From Nocardioides sp. Root140 (GTDB lineage Bacteria; Actinomycetota; Actinomycetes; Propionibacteriales; Nocardioidaceae), in the NCBI RefSeq assembly GCF_001426745.1, contig NZ_LMFI01000016.1, forward strand, positions 62,001-126,000: a stretch of DNA of 64,000 nt, written 5' to 3'. Below the pieces are notes generated by a model. It saw only the letters and a list, made by a program, of their open reading frames with translations. It was not told the origin of the DNA and ran no database searches. The position numbers were made by a program, and so were the translations under genes. Shown piece by piece: positions 33,837 to 41,686 of this stretch; position 1 is the first letter of the stretch; each line of letters begins with the position of its first letter.

Positions 33837-33851
33837 GTCTCAAGTTGAGAC
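33837..33851. promoter_or_regulatory. prm-type palindrome, copy A
   Basis: GTCTCA-AGT-TGAGAC, both half-sites perfect. It lies in the 143-bp gap between the small gene at 33622-33801 (35 bp from its start codon) and the end of the dehydrogenase gene. The half-sites are identical to those between prmA and its putative activator at 48073-48087. Confidence 0.6.
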
Positions 33852-33944
33852 GAAGGCCGTCAGCCCTACTCGGACCCCCCGATCCAGCTCATCGCCATTG
33901 ATGGTGGGGACGGAGTGGAAGGACGACGTTCGCGGCGGCCCTCA

Positions 33945-35015
33945 TCACGCGTGCGGGTTCACCAGCACCTTGGTGTGACTGCTCTTGCCCGAGTCGAGCT
34001 CCTCGAGGAGGTCGCCGAGTTCGGACAGGCTGACGGTGCCGGTGTGCAGCGGGGCAACGTCGATCCTCTTCTCGGCGATCAACCGGATGGTCGCGACGAA
34101 ATCGTCGTGGTTGTAGGCCAGGGAGCCGATGACGGTCAGCTCGCGGACCTGCCAGTCGCCGTAGCTCACCGTCGAGGTGTCCAGCGGGAAGCCGAGCAGG
34201 GCAAGCGTGCCGCCGCGGCGTACGAGTTCGGCGGACGGCTGCAGTAGTGCGGCGACGCCCGTGCATTCGTAGAGCACGTCGGCGCCACGGCCGTCGGTCA
34301 TGGCCTCCACGCGAGCCTTCAGCTCGCTCGGGTCCACCACATCGGTGAATCCGAGACCGGTGGCCATGTCGCGACGCGCGGACGAGGGCTCGGAGACGAT
34401 GACGTGGCCGGCACCGGCGTTGCGTGCGTTCTGCGCGGTCAACAGTCCGATCGGGCCGGCTCCCTGGACAACGACGATGGCGCCGGGGGCCGCGGCGACC
34501 CGGCGTACGGCGTGGAAGGTGACGGTGGCGGGCTCGACCAGGGCAGCCTCGATGTCGGTGACCTCGTCCGGGACCGGGATGAGCCGGCGGGCCGAGACAT
34601 GCACCTGACCGGCGAAGGCGCCGTGCTCGGGGGCATCCGGGTCGACGCCATTTGCTTCGGCGAAGGCGGTGTCGCACTGGCGCGTGTGTCCGGCGATGCA
34701 CTGGGAGCAGGTGCCGCAGGCCGGTCCGACACCGCCGACGACGCGCTGGCCGACGTCGAGTCCGGTCACTCCGTCTCCGACGGCGCTCACGCGTCCGGTC
34801 CACTCGTGGCCGAACACGGCCGGGGGCAGCATGTGCCCGTCGGTGTAGCCGTGGACGTCGGTGCCACAGACGCCGGTGTAGGTGATGTCAACGATCGCGC
34901 GGCCCGGCTCAGGCAGGGTGAGCGTCTCGTTCGACTCGTGCAGTGTGCGGGGTCCGGTGACGGTCACCACCGGGTGTGCCTTGGGCGTGCCGCTCTCGTT
35001 CACTGCGCCGGCCAT
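33945..35015 (-). CDS. zinc-dependent alcohol dehydrogenase (threonine/sorbitol dehydrogenase-like)
   Basis: A 356-residue medium-chain dehydrogenase. Zinc-site blocks are YTGVCGTDVHGYTDGHMLP near residue 45, FGHEWTGRVSAV, and ACGTCSQCIAGHTRQCD near residue 95. The Rossmann motif is VVVQGAGPIGLLTAQNARNA near residue 180, and EALVEPATVTFHA-type ALVEPATVTFHAVRR precedes it. GGAG lies before the ATG at 35015. Its promoter region has a TATGAT -10 and an overlapping palindrome. It is close to the prm operon but separately transcribed; it could oxidise secondary or primary alcohols, substrate not determinable. Confidence 0.9.
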   Translation of the reverse strand: MAGAVNESGTPKAHPVVTVTGPRTLHESNETLTLPEPGRAIVDITYTGVCGTDVHGYTDGHMLPPAVFGHEWTGRVSAVGDGVTGLDVGQRVVGGVGPACGTCSQCIAGHTRQCDTAFAEANGVDPDAPEHGAFAGQVHVSARRLIPVPDEVTDIEAALVEPATVTFHAVRRVAAAPGAIVVVQGAGPIGLLTAQNARNAGAGHVIVSEPSSARRDMATGLGFTDVVDPSELKARVEAMTDGRGADVLYECTGVAALLQPSAELVRRGGTLALLGFPLDTSTVSYGDWQVRELTVIGSLAYNHDDFVATIRLIAEKRIDVAPLHTGTVSLSELGDLLEELDSGKSSHTKVLVNPHA

Positions 35016-35055
35016 GGCTCCACTCCTTCGGTTCGCAGGGCTGTGCGCCCATTTG

Positions 35056-35076
35056 GTTGAATGTTCAACAATCATA
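35056..35076 (-). promoter_or_regulatory. promoter with overlapping operator upstream of the dehydrogenase
   Basis: On the minus strand TATGAT (about 35071-35076) is a good -10 box. It is followed within 2 bases by the palindrome GTTGAA-CA-TTCAAC (35056-35069), which would cover the transcription start. A repressor bound there should block transcription of the alcohol dehydrogenase gene 41 bp downstream. Confidence 0.5.
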
Positions 35077-35110
35077 CCCGGCAACCCCAGCGATGGACCC
35101 TGCTGGTCGA

Positions 35111-35581
35111 TCAGGCCAGGCGCGTCGGGAAGCCGCCGGTCGCGATGGGACCCCACGTGGTGGGCGTGATGCGCAGCAGCGACTTGCCCTGGTCGAGCAT
35201 CGCCTGGCGGTATTCGGCCCAGTCGGAATGCTCACCGGCAATGTTGCGGAAGTACTCGACGAAGGCGTCCAGGGCTTCGTCGCCTTCGGTGGCGTCGAGG
35301 ACCTCGCACGTTCCTGAGACCTGCACCCAGGCTCCGTTCCACTCGTCGGAGACCACCACCACGGAGACGTCGGGACGTCGTCGCACGTTGCGGGTCTTGG
35401 CGCGCTCGGGGTAGCTGGCGATCACCAGCCGGCCGGAGTCGTCGACGCCGCCGGACACCGGCGAGGCCTGCACGCCCCCGTCGGCTCGTTGGGTGATCAG
35501 AAGCATGTGGTGGCGCGGGCGGACGAACTCGAGCAGTCCGTCGAGGTCGACCTTGGTGTTGGTGGCGATCGTGCGGGCCAT
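35111..35581 (-). CDS. PPOX-class F420-dependent oxidoreductase
   Basis: A 156-residue split-barrel flavin/deazaflavin protein. VRPRHHMLLITQRADGGVQA then SPVSGGVDDSGRLVIASYPE and RAKTRNVRRRPDVSVVVVS are the usual blocks, the basic KTRNVRR region contacting the F420 phosphate. The C-terminal DQGKSLLRITPTTWGPIATG is the conserved RI.. tail of this group. Members reduce diverse substrates with F420H2; no substrate can be proposed here. It is monocistronic, with an ATG at 35581 and a repeat-rich gap upstream. Confidence 0.88.
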   Translation of the reverse strand: MARTIATNTKVDLDGLLEFVRPRHHMLLITQRADGGVQASPVSGGVDDSGRLVIASYPERAKTRNVRRRPDVSVVVVSDEWNGAWVQVSGTCEVLDATEGDEALDAFVEYFRNIAGEHSDWAEYRQAMLDQGKSLLRITPTTWGPIATGGFPTRLA

Positions 35582-35680
35582 GGTCGCTCCGTTCGGGGAG
35601 GGGAACGTGTCACCTCAACCCTAGTGCGCCCGGCCCAAGGGTTGAGGCCCGCGCGAGCGGGTGCGCGGTGAGCCCACCGC

Positions 35681-35779
35681 TCCCCCTCCCGCATGTAACG
35701 CGCTGTCCATGACGGTGTGCACCCCGCTGGCGGGGTGTGAGGTGGCGACAGGGGCGCGGTGGTGCCGGTGTACGGCGGC
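35681..35779 (+). repeat. 95-bp palindromic repeat family, copy 1
   Basis: The element begins TCCCCCTCCCGCATGTAACG and continues CGCTGTCCATGACG, then has a hairpin GTGCACCCCGC/GCGGGGTGTGAG around 35718-35739, and ends with GGTGCCGGTGTACGGCGGC. The conserved core GTAACGCGCTGTCCATGACG recurs at 49835 and, inverted, near 50380. It fills the gap between the F420 gene and the end of the feoB permease gene and could terminate the latter. Confidence 0.65.
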
Positions 35780-35798
35780 TCCTGTTGTTTGGTGTGGG

Positions 35799-37223
35799 CT
35801 AGAACGTCCGCCAGGCGAGGGCGACGAGGGTGCAGACCAGGCCGGCCAACCCCAGCGGCAGGACCGTGGCGAGGGTCGTCCATTTCACCGATCGCGTCTC
35901 CCGCCAGATCGTCAACATCGTCGTGCTGCACGGGTTGTGGAGCAGGCAGAAGAGCATCAGGTTCACCGCCGTCAGCAGGGTCCACCCTCCGATGTCGACC
36001 AGCACGGTGCCGGCTTGGGCGTCGGAGAGGTTGACCATCACCCCGGCGGCTGCGTCGGCGGCCGCACCGGTGGTGTGGCCGAGGGTGAGGGTGAGCATCA
36101 GGATGGTCGGGATGACGATCTCGTTGGCGGGGATGGCGACCAGGTAGGCGAGCAGGATGATCCCGTTGAGGCCGAGCACCCACCCGGCGGGTTCGAGGCC
36201 GGTCACGAGGTGCGCGGCCAGGCTGGTGCCGCCGAGGTGGAGGTTGCCGAGCAGCCAGATCACCGCACCGGCCGGGGCGGCCATCACCAGTGCCCGGCGT
36301 AGCACCTTGTAGGTGCGGTCGATCATGCTGGTGTAGATGGTGCGCCAGACCTGGGGTGGCCGGTAGGGCGGCAGCTCGAGGGAGTAGACCGAGGTCTCGC
36401 CCCGCAGCACGGTGCGGGACAGGGCCCATGACACGGCGAGGGTGGTGAGGATGCCGAGTACGGCGACGAGGACCACGCTTGCGGCGGCGAGGACCCCGGC
36501 GAGGGCGGGTGGTGCGAGGGAGCCGATGAAGATCGTGCCCATCAGGATCAGGGTGGGCCATCTGCCGTTGCAGACGCTGAAGTTGTTGGTGATGATCGCG
36601 ATCAGTCGCTCGCGGGGGCTGTCGATGATGCGGGTGGCCGTCACGCCGGCGGCGTTGCAGCCGTAGCCCATCATCATCGTGAGGGACTGCTTGCCGTGGG
36701 CGCCGGCGCCGGCGAAGAGGCGGTCGAGGTTGAACGCCACGCGGGGCAGGTAGCCGAAGTCCTCCAGGAGGGTGAAGAGCGGGAAGAAGATCGCCATCGG
36801 GGGCAGCATCACCGCCACCACCCAGGCCGTGCCCAGGTACACCCCGTCGACCAGGAGGCCGGTGACCCACCAGGGCGAGCCGACCACCGCGAACCCGGCG
36901 CGGAGCCAGGTGTGGCCGTGGTCGACGAGCAGCACGTAGAGCAGGTCCGAGGGGACCGCGGCACCGGCGATGGTGAACCAGAAGACCCCGAAGAACAGTG
37001 CCCCCATCACCACGAAGCCCCACACCCGGTGGGTCAACGCCCGGTCGAGGACCTGGTCGAACGCCGGACGCCTCGTGGCACCGTCCTCCCCGGCGGTCGA
37101 GACACTGGCGCGTGCGATCCGGGCCGCGTCGTCGAAGATCGAGGTCACCACACCGTCACCGAAGTCCTCCGGCAGGGTGCGCCGTAGACGGGCCGCGGTC
37201 TCCAGCACCGAATCCCTGCTCAT
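35799..37223 (-). CDS. feoB: ferrous iron transporter FeoB, membrane permease part (split gene)
   Basis: A 474-residue membrane protein corresponding to the C-terminal part of FeoB. After a soluble lead of about 65 residues come 8-9 helices. Core motifs are SLTMMMGYGCNAAGVTATR near residue 180 (canonical GFGCNVPA..AT), ITNNFSVCNGRWPTLILMGT, LLAYLVAIPANEIVIPTILM and LFCLLHNPCSTTMLTIWRE near residue 430, the Gate motifs with the conserved cysteines. It starts in a 4-base overlap with the GTPase gene, so the two halves are co-produced. Fe2+ import for the di-iron monooxygenase upstream is the obvious inferred role. Confidence 0.9.
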   Translation of the reverse strand: MSRDSVLETAARLRRTLPEDFGDGVVTSIFDDAARIARASVSTAGEDGATRRPAFDQVLDRALTHRVWGFVVMGALFFGVFWFTIAGAAVPSDLLYVLLVDHGHTWLRAGFAVVGSPWWVTGLLVDGVYLGTAWVVAVMLPPMAIFFPLFTLLEDFGYLPRVAFNLDRLFAGAGAHGKQSLTMMMGYGCNAAGVTATRIIDSPRERLIAIITNNFSVCNGRWPTLILMGTIFIGSLAPPALAGVLAAASVVLVAVLGILTTLAVSWALSRTVLRGETSVYSLELPPYRPPQVWRTIYTSMIDRTYKVLRRALVMAAPAGAVIWLLGNLHLGGTSLAAHLVTGLEPAGWVLGLNGIILLAYLVAIPANEIVIPTILMLTLTLGHTTGAAADAAAGVMVNLSDAQAGTVLVDIGGWTLLTAVNLMLFCLLHNPCSTTMLTIWRETRSVKWTTLATVLPLGLAGLVCTLVALAWRTF

Positions 37224-38104
37224 GAGGCCAGCCGTCCGGTCTGCTGGCGGGCCAGCTCGCCGAGGGTGCCGTCCTGGACGGCGCGCTCGATGCCGGGGTC
37301 GCCCTCGAGGAGCCGCAACGCCACCCAGCGCGCGTTGGCGATGCCGGGGAACTCCTCGCGCAGCTGGTCGGCCAGCTCGTCGACGGCCCGCGAGACGTCC
37401 GGCTCGAACTTCTGCTTGCGCAACCGCCGCCCCGATCCATGACCGTGCCCGTGCCCGGGTGCGTGTCCGGGTGTGTGCCCGTGTGGGTGTGTGTGTGCGG
37501 GTGCCGATTCGGCGATCGCGGCCAGCAGCTCCGACATGCCCTCGCCCCGTCGCGCCACCATCGGCACTGCCGGTACGCCGAGTGCCCGGGTCAGGTGGCG
37601 TACGTCGATCTCGACGCCATGCCGCCTCGCCTCGTCCATCAGGTTGAGGGCCACCACGACCCGGTCGGTGACCTGCAGGATCTGCAGCACCAGGTTGAGG
37701 TTGCGTTCCAGCCGGGTCGCATCGACCACGACCACGGTCACGTCGGGGTCCCCGAAGAGGAGGAAGTCGCGTGCCACCTCCTCGTCGCTGCTGGTGGAGA
37801 GCAGCGAGTAGGCGCCGGGCAGGTCGACCACCTTGAACCCACGGTCACCGAACCCGTAGGAGCCCTCGGCCCGGGTGACCGTCGTACCGGGCCAGTTGCC
37901 CACGTGCTGCCGCAGGCCGGTCAACGCGTTGAAGACCGTGCTCTTGCCGGTGTTGGGGTTGCCGGCCAACGCGACCACCACGTCGGCATCGCCGGCAGCC
38001 ACGCCGAACCTCTTGAGGTTCGCGACACCGTGCAGGGCGCAGGTTCCACAGGCCGGACCGGCGGCCCCGGGAGACTCGTTCGGCATCGGCAGATCGACGT
38101 TCAT
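37220..38104 (-). CDS. feoB: ferrous iron transport GTPase FeoB, N-terminal G-domain part (split gene)
   Basis: A 294-residue cytosolic GTPase. G1 is ALAGNPNTGKSTVFNAL near residue 49, G2 GNWPGTTVTRAEG, G3 VVDLPGAYSLLST and G4 VALNLMDEARRHG (NLMD), all FeoB-type. The N-terminus has a CxxC in GPACGTCALHGVANLKR. A histidine-rich linker (HTHPHGHTPGHAPGHGHGHG, about residues 203-222) follows the G domain and could bind metal. The chain ends where the membrane part would begin in ordinary FeoB, and that part is a separate overlapping gene. ATG 38104 overlaps the feoA stop (ATGA). Confidence 0.92.
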   Translation of the reverse strand: MNVDLPMPNESPGAAGPACGTCALHGVANLKRFGVAAGDADVVVALAGNPNTGKSTVFNALTGLRQHVGNWPGTTVTRAEGSYGFGDRGFKVVDLPGAYSLLSTSSDEEVARDFLLFGDPDVTVVVVDATRLERNLNLVLQILQVTDRVVVALNLMDEARRHGVEIDVRHLTRALGVPAVPMVARRGEGMSELLAAIAESAPAHTHPHGHTPGHAPGHGHGHGSGRRLRKQKFEPDVSRAVDELADQLREEFPGIANARWVALRLLEGDPGIERAVQDGTLGELARQQTGRLAS

Positions 38105-38334
38105 CGCTCGCCCCACAGGACGACATGGATGCCACGGGCCTGCACCCGACGCAGGGCGATCACGGTGTCCCGGACCCGGTACGCCGTCGGATCCCCCAGA
38201 GGACTGGTGCCCTCGGCAGTCACCTCAACACCCGGCAACACCCCGAGGTCCATCAACCGACGCCGCGCCGCACCGCTCGCATCGAGACCAGTCACCATCG
38301 CCCGCCCCGACCGGGGCAACTCGTCGAGGGTCAT
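38101..38334 (-). CDS. feoA: FeoA, ferrous iron transport accessory protein
   Basis: A 77-residue SH3-like protein. MTLDELPRSGRAMVTGLDAS, then ARRRLMDLGVLPGVEVTAEG, then YRVRDTVIALRRVQARGIHV show the FeoA domain with the usual RRL.dlG...G motif. FeoA interacts with FeoB and is needed for Fe2+ uptake. It overlaps its neighbours by 4 bases on both sides, feoB downstream and the winged-helix gene upstream. Confidence 0.93.
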   Translation of the reverse strand: MTLDELPRSGRAMVTGLDASGAARRRLMDLGVLPGVEVTAEGTSPLGDPTAYRVRDTVIALRRVQARGIHVVLWGER

Positions 38335-38678
38335 CGCCGCACCTCAGAGGGAACCAGGGCCCTGTCGCCGGCCCGGTCGGGCTCCGGGTCGCCGAGGGCC
38401 GCCCTGGCGTGCTCCATCCCGTGCTCGGTCAGGGTCACCCACCCGTTGCCCCCGGCCTCCACGAGACCGTGCTCGTGGAGGCCACGCAGGGTGACCCTGG
38501 CCGCAGCGCTCGAGGTGCCGACGCGTACGGCGATCGCCGCGACGGTGGCCCTTTCACGAACGTCGGCGAGGGCGAAGACCGCCGAGAGGAACGCGGCGAA
38601 CCCCTGCTCCAGCTCGGGGTCGCAGCAGGTCCCCCGGTCGACGGCCGACCGGTCGTGGGAGGTGGACACCATCGTCAT
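38331..38678 (-). CDS. winged-helix protein of the feo cluster, possible iron-responsive regulator
   Basis: A 115-residue protein. Residues about 22-90 (ELEQGFAAFLSAVFALADVR, AAIAVRVGTSSAAARVTLRG, LHEHGLVEAGGNGWVTLTEH) form a winged helix like the DNA-binding domain of DtxR/MntR or MarR proteins, with no dimerisation domain. A cysteine pair in GTCCDPELE near residue 17 could bind metal or an Fe-S cluster, as in FeoC. It may be a feoC counterpart or a local repressor. It is coupled to feoA (ATGA) and follows the small membrane protein by 24 bp. Confidence 0.7.
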   Translation of the reverse strand: MTMVSTSHDRSAVDRGTCCDPELEQGFAAFLSAVFALADVRERATVAAIAVRVGTSSAAARVTLRGLHEHGLVEAGGNGWVTLTEHGMEHARAALGDPEPDRAGDRALVPSEVRR

Positions 38679-38702
38679 GCCGTGACCCTAGGGTGATCCA
38701 CT

Positions 38703-38930
38703 TCACACCCCTGTCGCAATTTGAGAAAGCACGATGAGCGCGATGCCACCGAGCAGCACGGCCGTCGCCGCGACCAGGAGGACCGGCGACAGCCGGTTGC
38801 TGAGCCGGAGCCGGCCGGCCAGGCAGGTGGGCACCATGTCGGGCGTGACGTGGCCTGCTGCCGCGTTGCGCAGCAGCAGGCTCGTCACGAGCAATGCACC
38901 GACGGCCACCAGGAGCAGTCCGCTGTCCAT
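38703..38930 (-). CDS. small two-helix membrane protein between groEL and feo genes
   Basis: A 75-residue protein with hydrophobic segments LLLVAVGALLVTSLLL (residues 4-19) and VLLVAATAVLLGGIALIVL (about 50-68), joined by a polar loop GHVTPDMVPTCLAGRLRLSN. It starts 12 bp after the groEL stop and ends 24 bp before the next gene, so it belongs to the operon. I do not recognise a family; assistance to Feo-mediated transport is conceivable but unsupported. Confidence 0.65.
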   Translation of the reverse strand: MDSGLLLVAVGALLVTSLLLRNAAAGHVTPDMVPTCLAGRLRLSNRLSPVLLVAATAVLLGGIALIVLSQIATGV

Positions 38931-38942
38931 TGCCCGATCACC

Positions 38943-40592
38943 TCAGTAGATGTTCGAGGGCCGGACCATGCCCTCGGCCAGGTCGCCGAAGCCGGGCGCC
39001 ATGATCGCTCCCGGGTTCCCGAAGACTTCCTCGACCACTGCGGTCTCGGTGGTGATCAGCAGCGCGGCGATCGAGGCGGCACTCTCCAGCGCGGCCCTGG
39101 TCACCTTGAACGGGTCGATGACACCGTCGACGAACATGTCGACGTACTCACCCGACAGCGCGTTGAAACCCTGCGCGGGCGGCAACGTGGCCACCTTCTC
39201 GACCACCTCGTCGCCGTCGTAGCCGGCGTTGATCGAGATCCAGCGCAGCGGCTCGGCCAGTGCTCGCCGTACGACCTCACGGCCGACCGCGTCGTCGCCG
39301 GTCAGCTCCACCCGCGACACCGCGTCCTGGGCGTGCACGAGTGCAGCGCCGCCGCCGGCCACCACCCCTTCCTCGAGCGCGGCCCGGGTCGCGGACAGGG
39401 CGTCGTCGACGCGCAGCATCCGCTCCCTGAGCTCGACGCTGGTAGCGCCTCCGACCTTGATCACCGCGACCGTGCCGGCCAGCCGGGCGAGCCTCAGCTG
39501 CAGGCTGTCCTGGTCGGCGTCGAGCCGGGCCCGCTCGAACTGGGTCTCCAGCTGCTTGATGCGGGCATCGAGCAGCTCCTTCTCACCGTGCCCACCGACC
39601 ATCGTGGTGTCGCTCTCGGTGATCGTGATCCGATCGCAGGAGCCGAGGTGCGCAGCGGTGACCTCGCTCAGCTCGAGCCCGGTGTCCTTGGCGATCACCT
39701 GACCGCCCAGAGCCACCGCGAGGTCCTGCAGCTCGGCGACGCGGCGGTGCCCGAAACCGGGAGCGCGGACGACGACCGACTGCATGGTGTTGTGCATGTT
39801 GCCGCCGACCAGGAGCTGCAACGCCGGCCCGTCGACGTCCTCGGCGAGGACCACCAAGGGCCGTTCAGCGCGCTTGGCGAGCTCGAGGGTCGGCATGATG
39901 TCCTGGACCTGGCTGATCTTCTTGTTCGTCAGCAGGATCACCGGGTTCTGGTAGACCGTCTCCATCTTCTCCTGGTCGGTGACCATGTAGCCGGAGATGT
40001 AGCCGTGGTCGAACTCGATGCCGTCGACCACGTCGACCGAGAGGCCCAGGGACTCCGACTCCTCGGTGGTGACGATGCCGTTGCGACCGACCCGGGCCAC
40101 CGCCTCGGCGATCACGACGCCGATCGACTCGTCGTCGCTGGCCGCCAGGGTGGCGATCCGCTCGAGGTCCTCCTGCCCGGTGACGTCGACGGCCATCTCG
40201 GCCAGGGTCTCGATCAGGACCGGGATGGTGCGCTCGATCCCGCGACGCACGCGCATCGGGTTGGCACCCGCAGTGACCGCGGCCATCCCCTCACGGACCA
40301 TCGCCTGGGCGAGCACGGTGGCGGTCGTGGTGCCGTCACCGACCACCCCGTTCGTCTTCATCGCGACTTCCTTGACCAGCTGGGCGCCCATGTTGGCGAA
40401 CGGCTCCCGCAGCTGGATCTCCTTGGCGATGGTCACCCCGTCGTTGGTGATCGTGGGTGGGCCGGTGAGCTTCTCCAGGACGGCGTTGCGTCCCTTCGGG
40501 CCCAGCGTCACCTTGACCGCGTCGGCCAGGGCGTTGACCCCGGACTCGAGCAGTCGCCGAGCGTCTTCGTTGAATCGCAGTTCCTTTGCCAT
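38943..40592 (-). CDS. prmG: GroEL-family chaperonin dedicated to the monooxygenase cluster
   Basis: A 549-residue 60-kDa chaperonin subunit. Nucleotide-site motifs are VTLGPKGRNAVLEKLTG near residue 29, VVGDGTTTATVLAQAMVREG near residue 85 and EEGVVAGGGAALVHAQD near residue 405. The ATG at 40592 (MAKELRF) matches other GroELs. It ends PSNIY without the Gly-Gly-Met or His-rich tails of housekeeping GroELs, and no groES is adjacent. Chaperonin paralogues next to prm/mim monooxygenases in Rhodococcus, Gordonia and Mycobacterium are known to be needed for productive folding of the hydroxylase, so the same role is inferred. The symbol follows that usage. Confidence 0.9.
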   Translation of the reverse strand: MAKELRFNEDARRLLESGVNALADAVKVTLGPKGRNAVLEKLTGPPTITNDGVTIAKEIQLREPFANMGAQLVKEVAMKTNGVVGDGTTTATVLAQAMVREGMAAVTAGANPMRVRRGIERTIPVLIETLAEMAVDVTGQEDLERIATLAASDDESIGVVIAEAVARVGRNGIVTTEESESLGLSVDVVDGIEFDHGYISGYMVTDQEKMETVYQNPVILLTNKKISQVQDIMPTLELAKRAERPLVVLAEDVDGPALQLLVGGNMHNTMQSVVVRAPGFGHRRVAELQDLAVALGGQVIAKDTGLELSEVTAAHLGSCDRITITESDTTMVGGHGEKELLDARIKQLETQFERARLDADQDSLQLRLARLAGTVAVIKVGGATSVELRERMLRVDDALSATRAALEEGVVAGGGAALVHAQDAVSRVELTGDDAVGREVVRRALAEPLRWISINAGYDGDEVVEKVATLPPAQGFNALSGEYVDMFVDGVIDPFKVTRAALESAASIAALLITTETAVVEEVFGNPGAIMAPGFGDLAEGMVRPSNIY

Positions 40593-40660
40593 GTCGAGCA
40601 ACCCTTCACGTAGTGATCGATGGTCTGTTGATGGGTGGGTGGGTCGGTGCGGTCGGGCCG

Positions 40661-41686
40661 TCAGGGCACAAGGATCGCCCGGCCCCTGACCCGGCCGGCG
40701 TCGAGATCGTCGAGCGCCCGCTGGAAGTCCTCGAGTGGGTACGTCGTCGTGTGCAGGCGTACGTCGCCCCTGGCCGCGAGGACCATGAGCTCCTGCAGGT
40801 CGTTGTAGGAGCCGACGAGGTTGCCGATGAAGTTGATCTCGGTGGAGATCACGTCGATCGTCGGGACGTCGATGTTCTCGCCGTACCCGACGACGTAGTA
40901 GTTGCCGGCCCGGCGCAGCATCGCGATGCCCTCGGCGGTCGCGCCGCCCTCACCGACGAAGTCGACGACGGCCTCGGCCCCGTTGCCACCGGTGAGCTCC
41001 AGCACCTTCTCGACGTGGTTGCCGTCGGCCAGGATCGCGTGGTCGGCGCCGATCTCGAGGGCCAGGTCGAGGGCCGCCTGGTTGCGGTCCACGACGACCA
41101 GCGTGGCCGCGGAGATCGCCTTCATCACCTGGATGCCGATGTGGCCGAGCCCCCCGGCGCCGATCATCACGCAGACGTCTCCCGGTCGCGTGGCGGCGGC
41201 CGTCTTGGCGACCGCGTGGTACGCCGTCAGACCGGCATCGGCGAGTGCGGCCACGTCGGCCGGTTCGAGCGAGTCGTCGATCCTGACGACGCTGCGTGCG
41301 TTGGTGAGCAAGTACTCGGCGTACCCGCCGTGGGTGTCGATGCCCGGGAACTGGCTGTTCTCACAGTGCACGTCGTCACCGAAGCGGCACGCGCGGCACA
41401 GGCCGCAGGTCATCAACGGGTGCAGGATCACCTTGTCCCCCACCGCGACGTTGGTGACCGCGTCGCCCACGGCGTGCACCCAGCCGGCGTTCTCGTGGCC
41501 GATCGTGTACGGGAGCTCGACGCCGGACTTGGCCTCCCACTGGCCCTCGAGGACGTGCAGGTCAGTGCGACAGACCCCCGCGCCACCGATCCTGACGACG
41601 ACGTCGAACGGTCCCTGCACCTCGGGGTCGGGAACCTCTGTCAACTGCATCTTGGTGTGGTAGCCCACGACCTGCACTGCCTTCAT
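40661..41686 (-). CDS. NAD(P)-dependent zinc alcohol dehydrogenase of the prm cluster
   Basis: A 341-residue medium-chain dehydrogenase. RIGGAGVCRTDLHVLEGQWE near residue 33 and YTIGHENAGWVHAVGD hold catalytic zinc ligands, PLMTCGLCRACRFGDDVHC near residue 92 the structural zinc site, and VCVMIGAGGLGHIGIQVMKA near residue 170 the NAD site. GGAGG precedes ATG 41686. In propane-oxidising actinobacteria the equivalent gene next to prmABCD oxidises 2-propanol or 1-propanol formed by the monooxygenase, and the same next step is inferred here. It overlaps the DUF59 gene by 4 bases. Confidence 0.9.
   Translation of the reverse strand: MKAVQVVGYHTKMQLTEVPDPEVQGPFDVVVRIGGAGVCRTDLHVLEGQWEAKSGVELPYTIGHENAGWVHAVGDAVTNVAVGDKVILHPLMTCGLCRACRFGDDVHCENSQFPGIDTHGGYAEYLLTNARSVVRIDDSLEPADVAALADAGLTAYHAVAKTAAATRPGDVCVMIGAGGLGHIGIQVMKAISAATLVVVDRNQAALDLALEIGADHAILADGNHVEKVLELTGGNGAEAVVDFVGEGGATAEGIAMLRRAGNYYVVGYGENIDVPTIDVISTEINFIGNLVGSYNDLQELMVLAARGDVRLHTTTYPLEDFQRALDDLDAGRVRGRAILVP

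Noticed and set aside
38721..40613. A 630-residue open frame on the plus strand opposite groEL
   Set aside because: It is the antisense shadow of a strongly conserved chaperonin gene; its composition is His/Asp/Gly/Val-rich and shows no domain.
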